DNA of 64,000 nt from Chryseobacterium pennae (GCF_003385515.1 NZ_QNVT01000030.1:25292-89291); one strand, 5' to 3'. Shown: positions 51,313 through 60,819, counted from the stretch's first letter. The notes: generated by a model not told the origin, from the letters alone. Program-made: numbers and translations.

Positions 51313-52238
51313 AAAAAATTATCTTTCCAAAAGCTCTTAAAAAAGGAGCCAAAATAGCTGTTATTTCTCCTGCAGGAGCTGTAGATGCTTCTCAACTTAA
51401 AAAGGGGATAGAATTAATAAAAAGTAAAGGATTTGAACCTGTTTTAGGCGAACATCTTTATACCAAATTTTCAAACGGATACAATTATGCCGGAACAGAA
51501 AAGGAAAGAATAAAAGACATCAACTGGGCTTTAAACGATAAAGAGATTGGTGCAGTCTGGGCTTCAAGAGGAGGTTACGGATGCCAGCACCTGATACAGC
51601 ATCTGAAACTGAAAAATTTCACAGAAAATCCGAAATGGTATATCGGATATTCAGATAATACCGTTATACAAAGCTATCTGTTGAAAAAAGGCTTTGCTTC
51701 CATTCATGGGCAGACCATCAAAACATCCAGTTTTGGGGTGACCGATGAAAGTTATAATCTGATTTTCGATATTTTAAAAGGGAAAACACCAAAATATAGC
51801 CTAAAATCCCACCCATTAAATAAAAAAGGTAATATTGAAGGAGAATTAATCGGAGGTAATTTAGCCCTTATCTATGCCCTTCTGGGAACCAAATATTCTT
51901 TTGACTTTAAAGATAAAATATTATTCATAGAAGATATTGGTGAAAATTTCTACGCGCTTGATCGTATGATGATGAGTCTGGAACTGGCAGGAGTTTTCAA
52001 TAAGATTAAAGGTCTTATCGTAGGTGGAATGACCAATATGGGCGATGAAAAAGACAATAAAGAGTATGAATCCAGTTTTGACGGATTTGCTTATAAAATG
52101 ATCTCTGAAAGAATCTCAAAATATAAATTTCCTACTGTATTTGGTTTTCCCAACGGACACATCAAGGACAACAGACCGTTGTTAATTGGTGGAATGGTTA
52201 AGGTAAAAATTGATGCTAAAGTAAAGATCGAATTTTAA
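51309..52238 (+). CDS. LD-carboxypeptidase (S66 family)
   Basis: The 309-residue enzyme removes the terminal D-Ala from murein tetrapeptides during cell-wall recycling. AVISPAGAV, WASRGGYGCQHLI, the nucleophile Ser in YIGYSDNT, the acid in LFIEDIGE and the His in GFPNGHIKDNRPL form the LdcA pattern. It is coupled to the LysE-family gene. Confidence 0.94.
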   Translation: MKKIIFPKALKKGAKIAVISPAGAVDASQLKKGIELIKSKGFEPVLGEHLYTKFSNGYNYAGTEKERIKDINWALNDKEIGAVWASRGGYGCQHLIQHLKLKNFTENPKWYIGYSDNTVIQSYLLKKGFASIHGQTIKTSSFGVTDESYNLIFDILKGKTPKYSLKSHPLNKKGNIEGELIGGNLALIYALLGTKYSFDFKDKILFIEDIGENFYALDRMMMSLELAGVFNKIKGLIVGGMTNMGDEKDNKEYESSFDGFAYKMISERISKYKFPTVFGFPNGHIKDNRPLLIGGMVKVKIDAKVKIEF

Positions 52239-52274
52239 GCTACTACTCCACTTTTATATCTTAAAATATAGAAA

Positions 52275-52646
52275 ATGGCTGACCACAATGACTTCGGAAA
52301 AATCGCAGAAGATCTGGCTGCCGGTTATCTTCAGAAATGCGGTTATAAAATCCTGGCCAGAAACTTCAGATTTCAAAAAGCTGAAATAGATATCATTGCT
52401 GAAAAGGATGAATTAATCATTATTGTTGAAGTAAAAGCAAGATCTACAGATGCTTTTATACTGCCTCAAGAAGCCGTAACCAAAACAAAGATCAGATCCA
52501 TTGTCTTGGCAGCAAATCATTATCTGGAAGAATTGAATAAAGAAAATGAAGTAAGGTTTGATATCATTTCCGTTCTTCCTGATGAACATAGAAATTTAAC
52601 GATTGATCATATTGCTGATGCTTTTCAGGCATTTGACGCGAATTGA
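52275..52646 (+). CDS. YraN-family (UPF0102) nuclease-like protein
   Basis: The 123-residue protein has a restriction-endonuclease-like fold. GKIAEDLAAGYLQKCGYKILARNFR, then AEIDIIAE and IIVEVKARS carry the family's conserved E, D and ExK residues. Its biological role is not settled. It lies 36 bases after the carboxypeptidase gene and may share its operon. Confidence 0.92.
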   Translation: MADHNDFGKIAEDLAAGYLQKCGYKILARNFRFQKAEIDIIAEKDELIIIVEVKARSTDAFILPQEAVTKTKIRSIVLAANHYLEELNKENEVRFDIISVLPDEHRNLTIDHIADAFQAFDAN

Positions 52647-52768
52647 TGTGATCCTAAAGTATAATAAATAATGTATCAGTTTAGTAAGAGATCAGTGTAA
52701 CAATAAATATCATACATTGGCAAATTGTTAGGCTCATAGATTGCTATATTAAATAAATAATCAGTTGT

Positions 52769-53518
52769 ATGAAAACAATATTAATCACCGGAGCAACTTC
52801 CGGTATCGGTAAATCCACTGCTGAACTGCTGGCAAAACAAGGGAACAGAATCATCATTTGTGGAAGGAGAGAGGAAGTACTGAAATCTTTAAAGGATGAG
52901 TTATCTCAACTTACCGAAATATTTAGTTTAAGATTTGATGTGAGGAATCTTGAAGAAGTGGAAACAGCGGTCAATTCCCTTCCTGCAGAATGGAAAGAGA
53001 TTGATGTTCTGATTAATAATGCAGGGAATGCTCATGGGCTTGAGCCACTGTCATCCGGAAAGACTGATGACTGGGACTCGATGATTGATGGGAACGTAAA
53101 AGGACTTCTGTATGTTTCCAAAATGATCATTCCCGGAATGAAAACTAAAAACTTAGGTCACATTGTAAACATTAGTTCTGTGGCAGCAAGACAAACCTAT
53201 GCGAATGGAGTAGTGTACTGTGCTACCAAAAAAGCAGTAGATGTTATTTCCGAAGGAATGAGACTGGAGCTTACTGAATTCGGGATCAAAGTAACCAATA
53301 TTCAACCGGGAGCTGTAGAAACAGATTTTTCATTGGTAAGATTCAAAGGAGACAGTGGAAAAGCTGCAACGGTATATTCCGGTTATGAGGCATTAAAGGC
53401 AGAAGATATAGCAGATGCCATTGCTTATTGTATCAATGCTCCGAAGCACGTTACGATTGCAGATATGTGCATTTACCCAAGCGCTCAGTCCGAACCGAGA
53501 ACAATCTATAGAAAGTAG
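52769..53518 (+). CDS. Short-chain dehydrogenase (YdfG-like)
   Basis: The 249-residue SDR has the cofactor motif GATSGIGKSTA, NNAGNAHG, the catalytic Ser in ISSVAA and YCATK. RREEVLKSL after the second strand suggests NADP. The sequence resembles YdfG, a 3-hydroxy acid/serine dehydrogenase; SDR substrate calls are weak. Confidence 0.9.
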   Translation: MKTILITGATSGIGKSTAELLAKQGNRIIICGRREEVLKSLKDELSQLTEIFSLRFDVRNLEEVETAVNSLPAEWKEIDVLINNAGNAHGLEPLSSGKTDDWDSMIDGNVKGLLYVSKMIIPGMKTKNLGHIVNISSVAARQTYANGVVYCATKKAVDVISEGMRLELTEFGIKVTNIQPGAVETDFSLVRFKGDSGKAATVYSGYEALKAEDIADAIAYCINAPKHVTIADMCIYPSAQSEPRTIYRK

Positions 53519-53534
53519 TCTCAAAATAAAGGAT

Positions 53535-53542
53535 TAAATTTG
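53535..53542 (+). promoter_or_regulatory. Candidate -7 element for tsaB
   Basis: TAAATTTG matches TAnnTTTG, 65 bases before the tsaB start. Confidence 0.45.
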
Positions 53543-53551
53543 CATAAAAAT

Positions 53552-53585
53552 AATATAACACCCAGTGATTAGGGATTGTTATATT
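53552..53585 (+). promoter_or_regulatory. Hairpin in the tsaB leader
   Basis: AATATAACA-CCC (53552-53563) pairs with GGG-AT-TGTTATATT (53572-53585), 12 base pairs with a 2-base bulge. It falls in the predicted leader and has no following T-run. Confidence 0.45.
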
Positions 53586-53606
53586 GCTAAATTGTTACAT
53601 TATCTT

Positions 53607-54281
53607 ATGAAAATTCTATATCTTGAAACATCGTCTAAAAACTGTTCAGTAGCCGTATCAGATAACGAAAAGCTGTTATGCGTGTGTGAAGAAGTTTCTG
53701 AAAACTATAAACAGTCTGAAAGCCTTCATACCTATGTAGAATGGGCTCTGGAAGGTGCAGGAATTTCACTGAAAGACATTGAAGCAGTTTCACTAGGTAA
53801 AGGACCGGGATCTTATACCGGATTAAGAATTGGTGCTGCCTCTGCAAAAGGGTTCTGCTATGGACTGAAGGTTCCGTTTATTGCCGTTAATTCTCTTGAA
53901 AGCATGATAGAGCCGTTTTTAGACCAGAACTATGAATTTATAGTGCCATTAATCGACGCAAGGAGAATGGAGGTTTATACAGCTGTTTATGACGGTTCTA
54001 CAGGAAAAGAAATTTCAGCAACTGAAGCCAAGATTTTAGACGAAACTTCTTTTGAAGAGTTCAGAGATAAAAAGGTAGTCTTTGTGGGAGACGGTGCCAG
54101 GAAAGCAAAAGATATATTAAATCTGCCTGATGCAGACTTCAGAGAAGATATTTATCCTTCTTCGCAATATCTGATTAAAAAGACGCTGGAAAAAATAGAG
54201 AATAAAGAATTCGAAGATATGGCTTATTTTGAACCTTTTTATCTTAAAGATTTCCATGGAGTAAAGAAAAAAGGGTCATAA
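53607..54281 (+). CDS. tsaB: tRNA threonylcarbamoyladenosine biosynthesis protein TsaB
   Basis: The protein is 224 residues from the ATG at 53607 (MKILYLETSSKNCSVAV); an in-frame GTG at 53565 is less likely because it lies within the leader hairpin and adds residues foreign to the family. LGKGPGSYTGLRIGAASAKGF is diagnostic of TsaB, a partner of TsaD in t6A formation. Confidence 0.95.
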   Translation: MKILYLETSSKNCSVAVSDNEKLLCVCEEVSENYKQSESLHTYVEWALEGAGISLKDIEAVSLGKGPGSYTGLRIGAASAKGFCYGLKVPFIAVNSLESMIEPFLDQNYEFIVPLIDARRMEVYTAVYDGSTGKEISATEAKILDETSFEEFRDKKVVFVGDGARKAKDILNLPDADFREDIYPSSQYLIKKTLEKIENKEFEDMAYFEPFYLKDFHGVKKKGS

Positions 54282-54314
54282 AATTTTATGTCTCAGAAGA
54301 AATAATAACTACAT

Positions 54315-54348
54315 AAAAAAGCGAAGAGTAAATCTTCGCTTTTTTATT
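54315..54348. terminator. Bidirectional terminator between tsaB and the SprE-like gene
   Basis: AAAAAAGCGAAGA pairs with TCTTCGCTTTTTT around a 5-base loop. Confidence 0.92.
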
Positions 54349-56931
54349 TTATTGGCTTTCTGGCCCACCATCAGGGACATTTTTATTTTTTACTTTAGGC
54401 TTATCAATTTTCTGCTGTGGAGCATTGTTCATATTCACTGTCGGCATCTGTTGTAGCTGTTTAGTCTGGTTGGCATCCGGGTTTCCTTGGCTGTTGGAGT
54501 CTCCGGTTGCCATTTGCGGAACATTTTTGCTTTTGTTCGAAGATGGAGTAGGAGAGCCCGGTGGTTGCTGGATCGAATTTCCTTTATTGTCTGTAGCCTG
54601 GAAGCTGAGGTCACTTTTCAGGTAATTCAGCATTTCTTTAGCTCTTATTCCTTCAGGAGTTTTAGAATAGTTTAAGACAATCTGTTCAAGCTGGAGGATC
54701 ATGACTTCTTTTCCGCTGGATTTTCCTGTATTGAAAGCATTCAACAGGTATAATTTCGGTACCAGTGCATCTTTTGGATATTTCTGGATAGTTTGGTCAA
54801 CGACTTCCTTACTTTCCACGAATTTCTCAGACTCATATAAAGCGTAGGCTCTTTTATACTCATTTTCTACATCTATCGTTGATTTTACAAATGAATTGTT
54901 TTTAGGGTTCCTTGCAAATTCTGCATATGAAGTATAAGGATAATCAGTCAATAGAATTTGTTTTGCTTTTTCTGCTGCCTGAGGAGTTTTCTCATAGTTC
55001 ATTGCAAAAATTTCATACAATGCCTGAAGCATTACCTTTTCTTCCGGTTTTACATCTACAAGGTCATAAAGAGTTTTGGTTGCCAGAGGAGTATTGGTAA
55101 AATAATTCTGATACATAATACCCAATCCTAATGATGCCGTATCTCTGTCCTTTTTCAGTTGAGCTAATTTTCCCTGATCTGTAGGAATCTGCTCAATATA
55201 ATAAGCCGGTTCAAAACGTCTTGGATTAGGTGCTGAAGTCACTCCAAGAGCTTCATTTTTCATATCCTCAATAGAAGCCATTTTTTTAGAAAAACGCCAG
55301 TTATCAGAAAGCGCTCTTTCGCCCCATACCTGCTTAAATGTAGATGTCCCTTTGCTTACGGTTCCGGTATTGTTGAAATAAAAGCCTTTCGTTGTCACTC
55401 CAAAATCTTCAAAAGCACTGGAACTATTATTGGCAAAAATAGAATTTGCACTATAATCTCCGGTATCAAATCCTTTATTTCGTTCTGCACGTTTTCTTTC
55501 CTGTTCTTCTTTTTCTTCCTTGATCTTTAATTTTGCAATATACTTTGAAAAAAAGTCTGTTCTTTGAGCATTATCCATCTTAGCTAAAGAAAGAACACTG
55601 TCATTTTTTTTGATCAGATAATAGTTCTTGGAAATCTTTTTAATATAGGCAGATTGGTCTTTTAACAGAATTTTAGAAGGCTCGTAGGTCATTACGGCAA
55701 GTGCAGAATCATAGTAAATTCCGGCACCGATATAATCGTTCTTTTCAAAATAGCTTTTTCCTATTTCATAATAAGTAAGCCCACGGATTTGAGGATCAGA
55801 AACCTTTTCAAATAATGATTTTTTGAAAAACTGTTGTGCTTCATCCTTTTTTCCGGCTTTATTAGCCATAAGACCTAAAGCATAATAAAATTCATTTTTT
55901 CGGGAACCATAAGTCCCTTTTTTGCTGATCCCTTCCAGATAGTTTTTGGCGCCGTTATAATCTCCTTTACCATTAAAGGTTTTGGCAATGGCAATCTGAG
56001 ATTTTACCTCAAACTCAAAATCACTGGAGTATTTGTAAGCAGCAGTATAGCTATCCCTTGCCTTATCATTTTGTCCCAGATTTTCAAGAACCTGACCTCT
56101 TAAATAGGCAATTCTGCTCTTCAGTTTTCTGTTGGAATTTAAATCAAAAGCCAGATCAAGTTCCTTGGATGCATCTTCTTTTTTTCCTGCATCTAAAAGA
56201 GACTCAGCATAATAAATGCTCAATAGTTTAGCATAGGATTTATTAATATCTTCTCCCTTTAATTTAGCAAAAGTTTCATGAGCTCTATGGTAATCTTTGA
56301 TCTTATCATATGCTACTCCCTGATAGATTCTTGCAAGTGGAACTCTTTTATCATCCTTCATATAGGTGAAGACATAGTTAAGAGCATCCAATGCTTCCAA
56401 TGGTTTGTTCTGATAAATTCTTGATTGGGCAAGGATTATATACGCATCAAAAATCTGTTTATTTTTTTCTTCACCATTTCTGGTAACAGAATATTTATTG
56501 ATGGCTTTTAATGCTTTAGCTTCAGCAATTTCCAGTGTTGTTGCTCCTTTTGTTGGGGCTGCATCCGGATTGTTAGAATCATTTCCGGGACCTCCCGGCA
56601 TATTAGGAATTCCGCTATTTCTTCCAGGCCTGTTGGCTACTTCTGCCATTTTCATAGAATTTTCTGCAAAAGCTGCTGATTGGCCAAGATCACTTCCCAA
56701 AGGTTGATCTTCAAAAGTAAGTATTGGGATATAAGGAGCATAAAAATTATCCTTATGGGCCTTATCCCTGGTCGTGAATTCACTATTCAATGCATCTTTG
56801 GCATTAAACAGGGTATTATAATATGTGGAAAAGCCTTTCAATAATTTTGAACGTTGCTCCGGCTTTTTTGTTTTGGTAGCACAAGAAGCAATAAGACAAA
56901 TCACTAAAAGGAACAATATATTCTTTTTCAT
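54349..56931 (-). CDS. SprE/PorW-like type IX secretion and gliding motility lipoprotein
   Basis: The 860-residue lipoprotein has the lipobox LIASC (Cys 17). After RSKLLKGFSTYYNTLFNAKDAL come many tetratricopeptide repeats (about 150-480 and again near 660-770). The C-terminal 80 residues are rich in Gln, Asn, Pro and Lys. SprE of Flavobacterium johnsoniae and PorW of Porphyromonas gingivalis share this architecture and link parts of the type IX secretion machine. It sits alone between convergent tsaB and the maf gene. The assignment is from architecture and the YNTLFNA start. Confidence 0.78.
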   Translation of the reverse strand: MKKNILFLLVICLIASCATKTKKPEQRSKLLKGFSTYYNTLFNAKDALNSEFTTRDKAHKDNFYAPYIPILTFEDQPLGSDLGQSAAFAENSMKMAEVANRPGRNSGIPNMPGGPGNDSNNPDAAPTKGATTLEIAEAKALKAINKYSVTRNGEEKNKQIFDAYIILAQSRIYQNKPLEALDALNYVFTYMKDDKRVPLARIYQGVAYDKIKDYHRAHETFAKLKGEDINKSYAKLLSIYYAESLLDAGKKEDASKELDLAFDLNSNRKLKSRIAYLRGQVLENLGQNDKARDSYTAAYKYSSDFEFEVKSQIAIAKTFNGKGDYNGAKNYLEGISKKGTYGSRKNEFYYALGLMANKAGKKDEAQQFFKKSLFEKVSDPQIRGLTYYEIGKSYFEKNDYIGAGIYYDSALAVMTYEPSKILLKDQSAYIKKISKNYYLIKKNDSVLSLAKMDNAQRTDFFSKYIAKLKIKEEKEEQERKRAERNKGFDTGDYSANSIFANNSSSAFEDFGVTTKGFYFNNTGTVSKGTSTFKQVWGERALSDNWRFSKKMASIEDMKNEALGVTSAPNPRRFEPAYYIEQIPTDQGKLAQLKKDRDTASLGLGIMYQNYFTNTPLATKTLYDLVDVKPEEKVMLQALYEIFAMNYEKTPQAAEKAKQILLTDYPYTSYAEFARNPKNNSFVKSTIDVENEYKRAYALYESEKFVESKEVVDQTIQKYPKDALVPKLYLLNAFNTGKSSGKEVMILQLEQIVLNYSKTPEGIRAKEMLNYLKSDLSFQATDNKGNSIQQPPGSPTPSSNKSKNVPQMATGDSNSQGNPDANQTKQLQQMPTVNMNNAPQQKIDKPKVKNKNVPDGGPESQ

Positions 56932-57078
56932 TATTCAATATAACTTGCTAATCTGCTTTTTATTATCAGCAGTTTGATGATTTTGTAAAAATAATAAAAT
57001 TTTATAATGAATAATATTTATATTTCTTTGGGAAATATTTTATTTCATCTTTATAGACGTCAGAAACCGCTGTGATTT

Positions 57079-57642
57079 TTAAACCGCAGAAATCTCTTTC
57101 AAAATTTTATAAACAAGATGGGTAGGAAGCCCCATAATTGTATAAAAACTTCCTGTCAGACTTTTGATTTTCGCCATTCCAAGCCATTCCTGAATCCCAT
57201 AACTTCCGGCTTTATCAAATGGTTTATAATTTTGAATATAATACTGTATTTCATCATCACTGATCTCGTCAAAGGTCACATCGGCAACATCTGTTTCCGT
57301 AAATGTTTTATCTGCAGTTTTTATGGTAATTCCAGTATACACCTGATGGATTCTTCCCGAAAGGCTTCGAAGCATATGTTGGGCATCTGAATCATCCTTA
57401 GGTTTTCCCAGAATTTTCTGGTCAAAGGCCACCACTGTATCAGCCGTAAGCAAAACCTCGTTTGCTGCCAGATTTCTGAAAGCATCTGCTTTTAATTCAG
57501 ATAAATAAGCCGCAGCCTGTTCTATTTTAATGTTTTCAGGAAGTAATTCCTCACAGTCGATTTTTACAACCTCAAATTCAAAACCAAGGCTGGAAAGAAG
57601 TTCTTTTCTTCTTGGTGACTGTGATGCTAAAAGTAATTTCAT
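57079..57642 (-). CDS. maf: Maf-like nucleoside triphosphate pyrophosphatase
   Basis: The 187-residue protein has the family start LLASQSPRRKELLSSLGF, then LTADTVVAF and ILGKPKD. QVYTGI and SYGIQEWLG complete the pattern. These enzymes hydrolyse dTTP/UTP or modified nucleotides to prevent misincorporation. It follows a kdsC-like gene in a three-gene minus-strand operon. Confidence 0.94.
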   Translation of the reverse strand: MKLLLASQSPRRKELLSSLGFEFEVVKIDCEELLPENIKIEQAAAYLSELKADAFRNLAANEVLLTADTVVAFDQKILGKPKDDSDAQHMLRSLSGRIHQVYTGITIKTADKTFTETDVADVTFDEISDDEIQYYIQNYKPFDKAGSYGIQEWLGMAKIKSLTGSFYTIMGLPTHLVYKILKEISAV

Positions 57643-57650
57643 AAGTAAAG

Positions 57651-58169
57651 TTATACAGATTGGGTGTTATCATCATGCCAGTTCCCCTGAACTTTCATGA
57701 CCTGTTCAATGACATCACGTACAGCACCACTTCCTCCTTTTATTGGAGAAATATAATCAGCTACCCCTTTTACTTCAGGAACGGCATTTTCAGGACATGC
57801 TGCAATAGCAGAGCTTTCCATAATATGGATATCAGGAAGATCATCTCCCATAGTCAGGATCTCCTCATTCTTAAGATTATACTTCTTTTTAAAATCTTCA
57901 AAATCCTCCATTTTATTATGGGATTTCGGATAATAATCCTGGATTCCAAGGTAATTGATTCTGTGTTTTACCATTTCATCATTTCCACCAGTAATAACTC
58001 CTATTAAATAATTGTTTTTTAAGGCTTTAACCACTGCGTAGCCATCCAGTACATTCATTACTCTGCTCATATTTCCTCCAGGCATCAGATAAACGCTTCC
58101 ATCTGTGAAAACTCCGTCTACATCAAATACAAAGGCCTTAATATCCTTTAATTTCTCTTTATAACTCAT
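57651..58169 (-). CDS. kdsC: KdsC-like HAD phosphatase (KDO 8-phosphate phosphatase)
   Basis: The 172-residue C0-type HAD phosphatase has FDVDGVFTDG (nucleophile and acid Asp), GVITGG and MGDDLPD. Its size and lack of a cap domain fit KdsC, which makes KDO for lipopolysaccharide. It overlaps the preceding DUF2520 gene by 11 bases. Confidence 0.9.
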   Translation of the reverse strand: MSYKEKLKDIKAFVFDVDGVFTDGSVYLMPGGNMSRVMNVLDGYAVVKALKNNYLIGVITGGNDEMVKHRINYLGIQDYYPKSHNKMEDFEDFKKKYNLKNEEILTMGDDLPDIHIMESSAIAACPENAVPEVKGVADYISPIKGGSGAVRDVIEQVMKVQGNWHDDNTQSV

Positions 58170-58911
58170 ACATTTTTTGAATAGAATGATTCATTGTCTT
58201 ATAAATGCTAAGACTTTCTTCGTCTTGTATTAATTGTTCATGTAATTCTAAAATCCTAAGATCATTTCTTACAGCCGGCCCCGTTTGAGCCATTTTAGGT
58301 TCTATCTCATGGATCTTCTGAATCGTTTCATCAATCAGCGGTAAAAAATAATCGAAAGGAATCTCCTGAGAATCTGAAATTTCTTTGGCTCTTGAAAAAA
58401 GATGATTCACAAAGTTGCAGGCAAAAACAGCCGTTAAATGAATATATTTTCTTTTTTCATGATTACTTTCCATCACATTTTCTGATACTCTGGAAGCGAG
58501 GTCAAAGAGTATCTTTGTATCCTCTTTATTTTCTGTTTCAATGAAAAATGGGATTTTTTCATATTCCAGTTCCTTTGATTTTGAAAAGGTCTGCAATGGA
58601 TAAAAGCTGGCTTTTCTGTATTCACCGCTTAAAGTTTCCTTTGGAAGAGAACCTGAAGTGTGTGCAACCAGACAATTTTTCTTGGTAATCATCTTAGAAA
58701 CCTCTTCCACAGAATGATCGCTTACACAGATGATGTACAGATCTGCATCTTCCAACTTTTCTGTAGAATAAGGAATATGCAGTTCTCCAGAAATTTTACT
58801 CAATTCTTTTTTGTTCCGCCCAAAGATCTGAGCAAGGGAAATACCTTTCAAAGAAAAGGCTTTGGCAATATGATAAGCCACATTTCCGGAACCGATAATT
58901 ACAATTTGCAT
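58159..58911 (-). CDS. Rossmann-like and DUF2520 domain protein
   Basis: The 250-residue protein begins IVIIGSGNVAYHIAKAF, a dinucleotide-binding motif. A Rossmann half (1-125) with ICVSDHSVEEVS and VAHTSGSLP is followed by a helical DUF2520 domain (126-250). The family looks like a prephenate- or ketopantoate-type reductase but has no settled function. It heads the operon with kdsC and maf. Confidence 0.88.
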   Translation of the reverse strand: MQIVIIGSGNVAYHIAKAFSLKGISLAQIFGRNKKELSKISGELHIPYSTEKLEDADLYIICVSDHSVEEVSKMITKKNCLVAHTSGSLPKETLSGEYRKASFYPLQTFSKSKELEYEKIPFFIETENKEDTKILFDLASRVSENVMESNHEKRKYIHLTAVFACNFVNHLFSRAKEISDSQEIPFDYFLPLIDETIQKIHEIEPKMAQTGPAVRNDLRILELHEQLIQDEESLSIYKTMNHSIQKMYEL

Positions 58912-59034
58912 CTAACAAATATAGGATTTTAAGATGAGTCGGGAAAGGAAGATCCGCATAGAAACCCCAAACTTAAATAGAGGCACACTTATTGCGTAAC
59001 TGTCTCATATTATTTTTAATATTTAAACTGAAAA

Positions 59035-59067
59035 TTGAATAATTAATTTAACTTTCAGTTATTTTTG
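59035..59067 (+). promoter_or_regulatory. Promoter of the ECF sigma operon
   Basis: TTG (59035-59037), 22 bases, then TATTTTTG (59060-59067), matching the Bacteroidetes housekeeping promoter; the start at 59094 lies 27 bases downstream. Confidence 0.6.
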
Positions 59068-59093
59068 TAATCCAAAACAGTGAAAGGCATCTT

Positions 59094-59645
59094 ATGAAGA
59101 TTAAGGACGCGGAAATTATTTCGTTGATGCAGAATCCACGGACACAGGATAAAGGTGTTCGTGCTTTGATGGATGCCTATCAAAGCAGATTGTACTGGCA
59201 CATACGAAGAATTATTGTGGACGGAGATCTTGCCCAGGATACTTTGCAGGAAACTTTTATCAAAGCTTATCAGAATTTTCATCAGTTTAAAAATGATAGT
59301 CAGTTGTATACATGGCTGTATAGAATTGCTACCAATGAAGCATTGCAGCAGGTCAACAAACTGAAGAAAATGCAGAAAACAGATGAAGATCCGGAGTATC
59401 ATATGCAAAATCTGGTGGCAGACAATGTAGAAGGTGATGCAGAAGAGATACAGACTTTATTACAGAACGCTATACAAAGCCTGCCGGAAAAGCAGAAACT
59501 GGTATTTATGATGCGGTATTATGATGACTTGCCTTACGAAGAAATATCTAAGATTGTAGATATGTCGGTAGGGACATTGAAAACTAATTATCATTATGCC
59601 AAACAGAAAATAGAAGATTATATTAAGGAAAATTACGAAAGATAA
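59094..59645 (+). CDS. ECF-type RNA polymerase sigma factor
   Basis: The 183-residue sigma-70 factor has only regions 2 and 4. Region 2 includes LAQDTLQETFIKAYQNFHQF with a WLYRIATNEAL segment. Region 4 (SLPEKQKLVFMMRYYDDLPYEEISKI and VGTLKTNYHYAKQKIEDY) contains the helix-turn-helix. It is followed by a membrane protein and a small secreted helical protein in an apparent operon, the usual layout of an ECF sigma with its anti-sigma and sensor. Confidence 0.93.
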   Translation: MKIKDAEIISLMQNPRTQDKGVRALMDAYQSRLYWHIRRIIVDGDLAQDTLQETFIKAYQNFHQFKNDSQLYTWLYRIATNEALQQVNKLKKMQKTDEDPEYHMQNLVADNVEGDAEEIQTLLQNAIQSLPEKQKLVFMMRYYDDLPYEEISKIVDMSVGTLKTNYHYAKQKIEDYIKENYER

Positions 59646-59662
59646 TTTTTGACAAAACAAAG

Positions 59663-60211
59663 ATGAAAGAGTTCGACATAGAAAAACTAGAACGTAAAAA
59701 CATTTACACAGTCCCTGAAAATTTGTTTGAAAATATTCAGGAGAGGGTTATGAATGATATAAAGCCGGAGCAAAAAGCACCAGCACCGGTCTTTAAATTA
59801 AATTGGATGTATGCAGTAGCAGCGTCACTGGCTTTAATCTTTGGAGTAACTTTTATTTATAATTCCAGTAATAATTCTGCAGATCAGAGATTGAGTTCAA
59901 AAGAGGCGTATGCAATGCATAAAGGAGAGCCTAAAACGGAATCTGAGCTTGCCTATGAAACATTGAAAGGAGATTTAACCTCTGTTGAAAATAATAATCA
60001 AACAGTTGGAAATCAAAAAAATAATACTCCTTTAGCTGTAAAAAGCCAAGGAGGAAATGAAAAAGAAGCTGTTTCACAAAAAATAGTGAAACCCGTAACT
60101 AAAAAAGAAGAAACCCGGATGAATGAATATCTGGACTCGTTCTCCAATTCTGAGATTGCAGAACTGGCAAGTAACTCAACTCAGGATGTTTATTTGGATT
60201 TATATAATTAA
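59663..60211 (+). CDS. Probable anti-sigma factor-like membrane protein
   Basis: The 182-residue protein has a cytoplasmic N-terminus (1-48; FDIEKLERKNIYTVPENLFENIQERV), one transmembrane helix (about 49-66, YAVAASLALIFGVTFIY) and a Lys/Glu/Asn-rich periplasmic tail. The position directly after an ECF sigma gene and the topology fit an anti-sigma factor. A zinc-binding HxxxCxxC motif is absent. The role is inferred from context. Confidence 0.7.
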   Translation: MKEFDIEKLERKNIYTVPENLFENIQERVMNDIKPEQKAPAPVFKLNWMYAVAASLALIFGVTFIYNSSNNSADQRLSSKEAYAMHKGEPKTESELAYETLKGDLTSVENNNQTVGNQKNNTPLAVKSQGGNEKEAVSQKIVKPVTKKEETRMNEYLDSFSNSEIAELASNSTQDVYLDLYN

Positions 60212-60220
60212 TAAAGAAAG

Positions 60221-60736
60221 ATGAAAAAGATACTATTGACGTTTTTTATTATTTATGGTTTTAGTCTTGGCTTAAATGCTCAAAGAACCGATTATGATTG
60301 GAAGAAGATGGATCCCAAACAAAGAAAGGAAGTCATCAACAATCTTTCTCCTGAGGAAAGGAAGGAACTCCTTAAGAAATTCAGGAATAATATGATCATG
60401 GATAATCTGAATGTAGATTCCGGAGATAAGGCAGAATTTACCCAGCTTTATAACGAGTATCTGGATAGTCAGAAGCAGATAAAAAGTCAATTTGATCCAG
60501 GCTTTAATCCTGAAACATTATCAGATGATGAAGCTAAAGCTAAATTACAGCAAAGCTTTGAGATAGGACAGAAGCTTCTGGATAACAGAAAAAAATATGC
60601 AGAAAAAATGCAGCAGGTAATTCCCTGCCAGAAAGTCCTTAAGCTGTTTCAGTCTGAGGGTATGATGAGAGATAAAATGAACGAAAGAAAGCCTCATGTA
60701 CATAATAATGCTTCGGGACCTAAACAGACCCCATAA
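60221..60736 (+). CDS. Small secreted helical protein of the sigma operon
   Basis: The 171-residue protein has a signal peptide (about 1-20, ending LNAQ). It then forms a charged helical protein with LSPEERKELLKKFRNN and KLFQSEGMMRDKMNERK. It is reminiscent of CpxP/Spy-like periplasmic sensor or chaperone proteins, without the exact LTxxQ motif. As the third gene of the ECF operon it may be the periplasmic stress sensor. Confidence 0.7.
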   Translation: MKKILLTFFIIYGFSLGLNAQRTDYDWKKMDPKQRKEVINNLSPEERKELLKKFRNNMIMDNLNVDSGDKAEFTQLYNEYLDSQKQIKSQFDPGFNPETLSDDEAKAKLQQSFEIGQKLLDNRKKYAEKMQQVIPCQKVLKLFQSEGMMRDKMNERKPHVHNNASGPKQTP

Positions 60737-60758
60737 TAGTTTATTTTTTTAATGTTGG

Positions 60759-60800
60759 ACGGCTCTTACAGATCTTTTTTTGTGAGAGCCGTTTAATTTT
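60759..60800 (+). terminator. Terminator of the ECF sigma operon
   Basis: ACGGCTCTTACA (60759-60770) pairs with TGTGAGAGCCGT (60781-60792) with one G-T pair. A T-rich tail follows. Confidence 0.85.
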
Positions 60801-60811
60801 CTCTTTAAATC

Positions 60812-60819
60812 TAATTTTG
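60812..60819 (+). promoter_or_regulatory. Candidate -7 element before a tiny ORF
   Basis: TAATTTTG matches TAnnTTTG, 21 bases upstream of an ATG at 60841. Confidence 0.4.
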
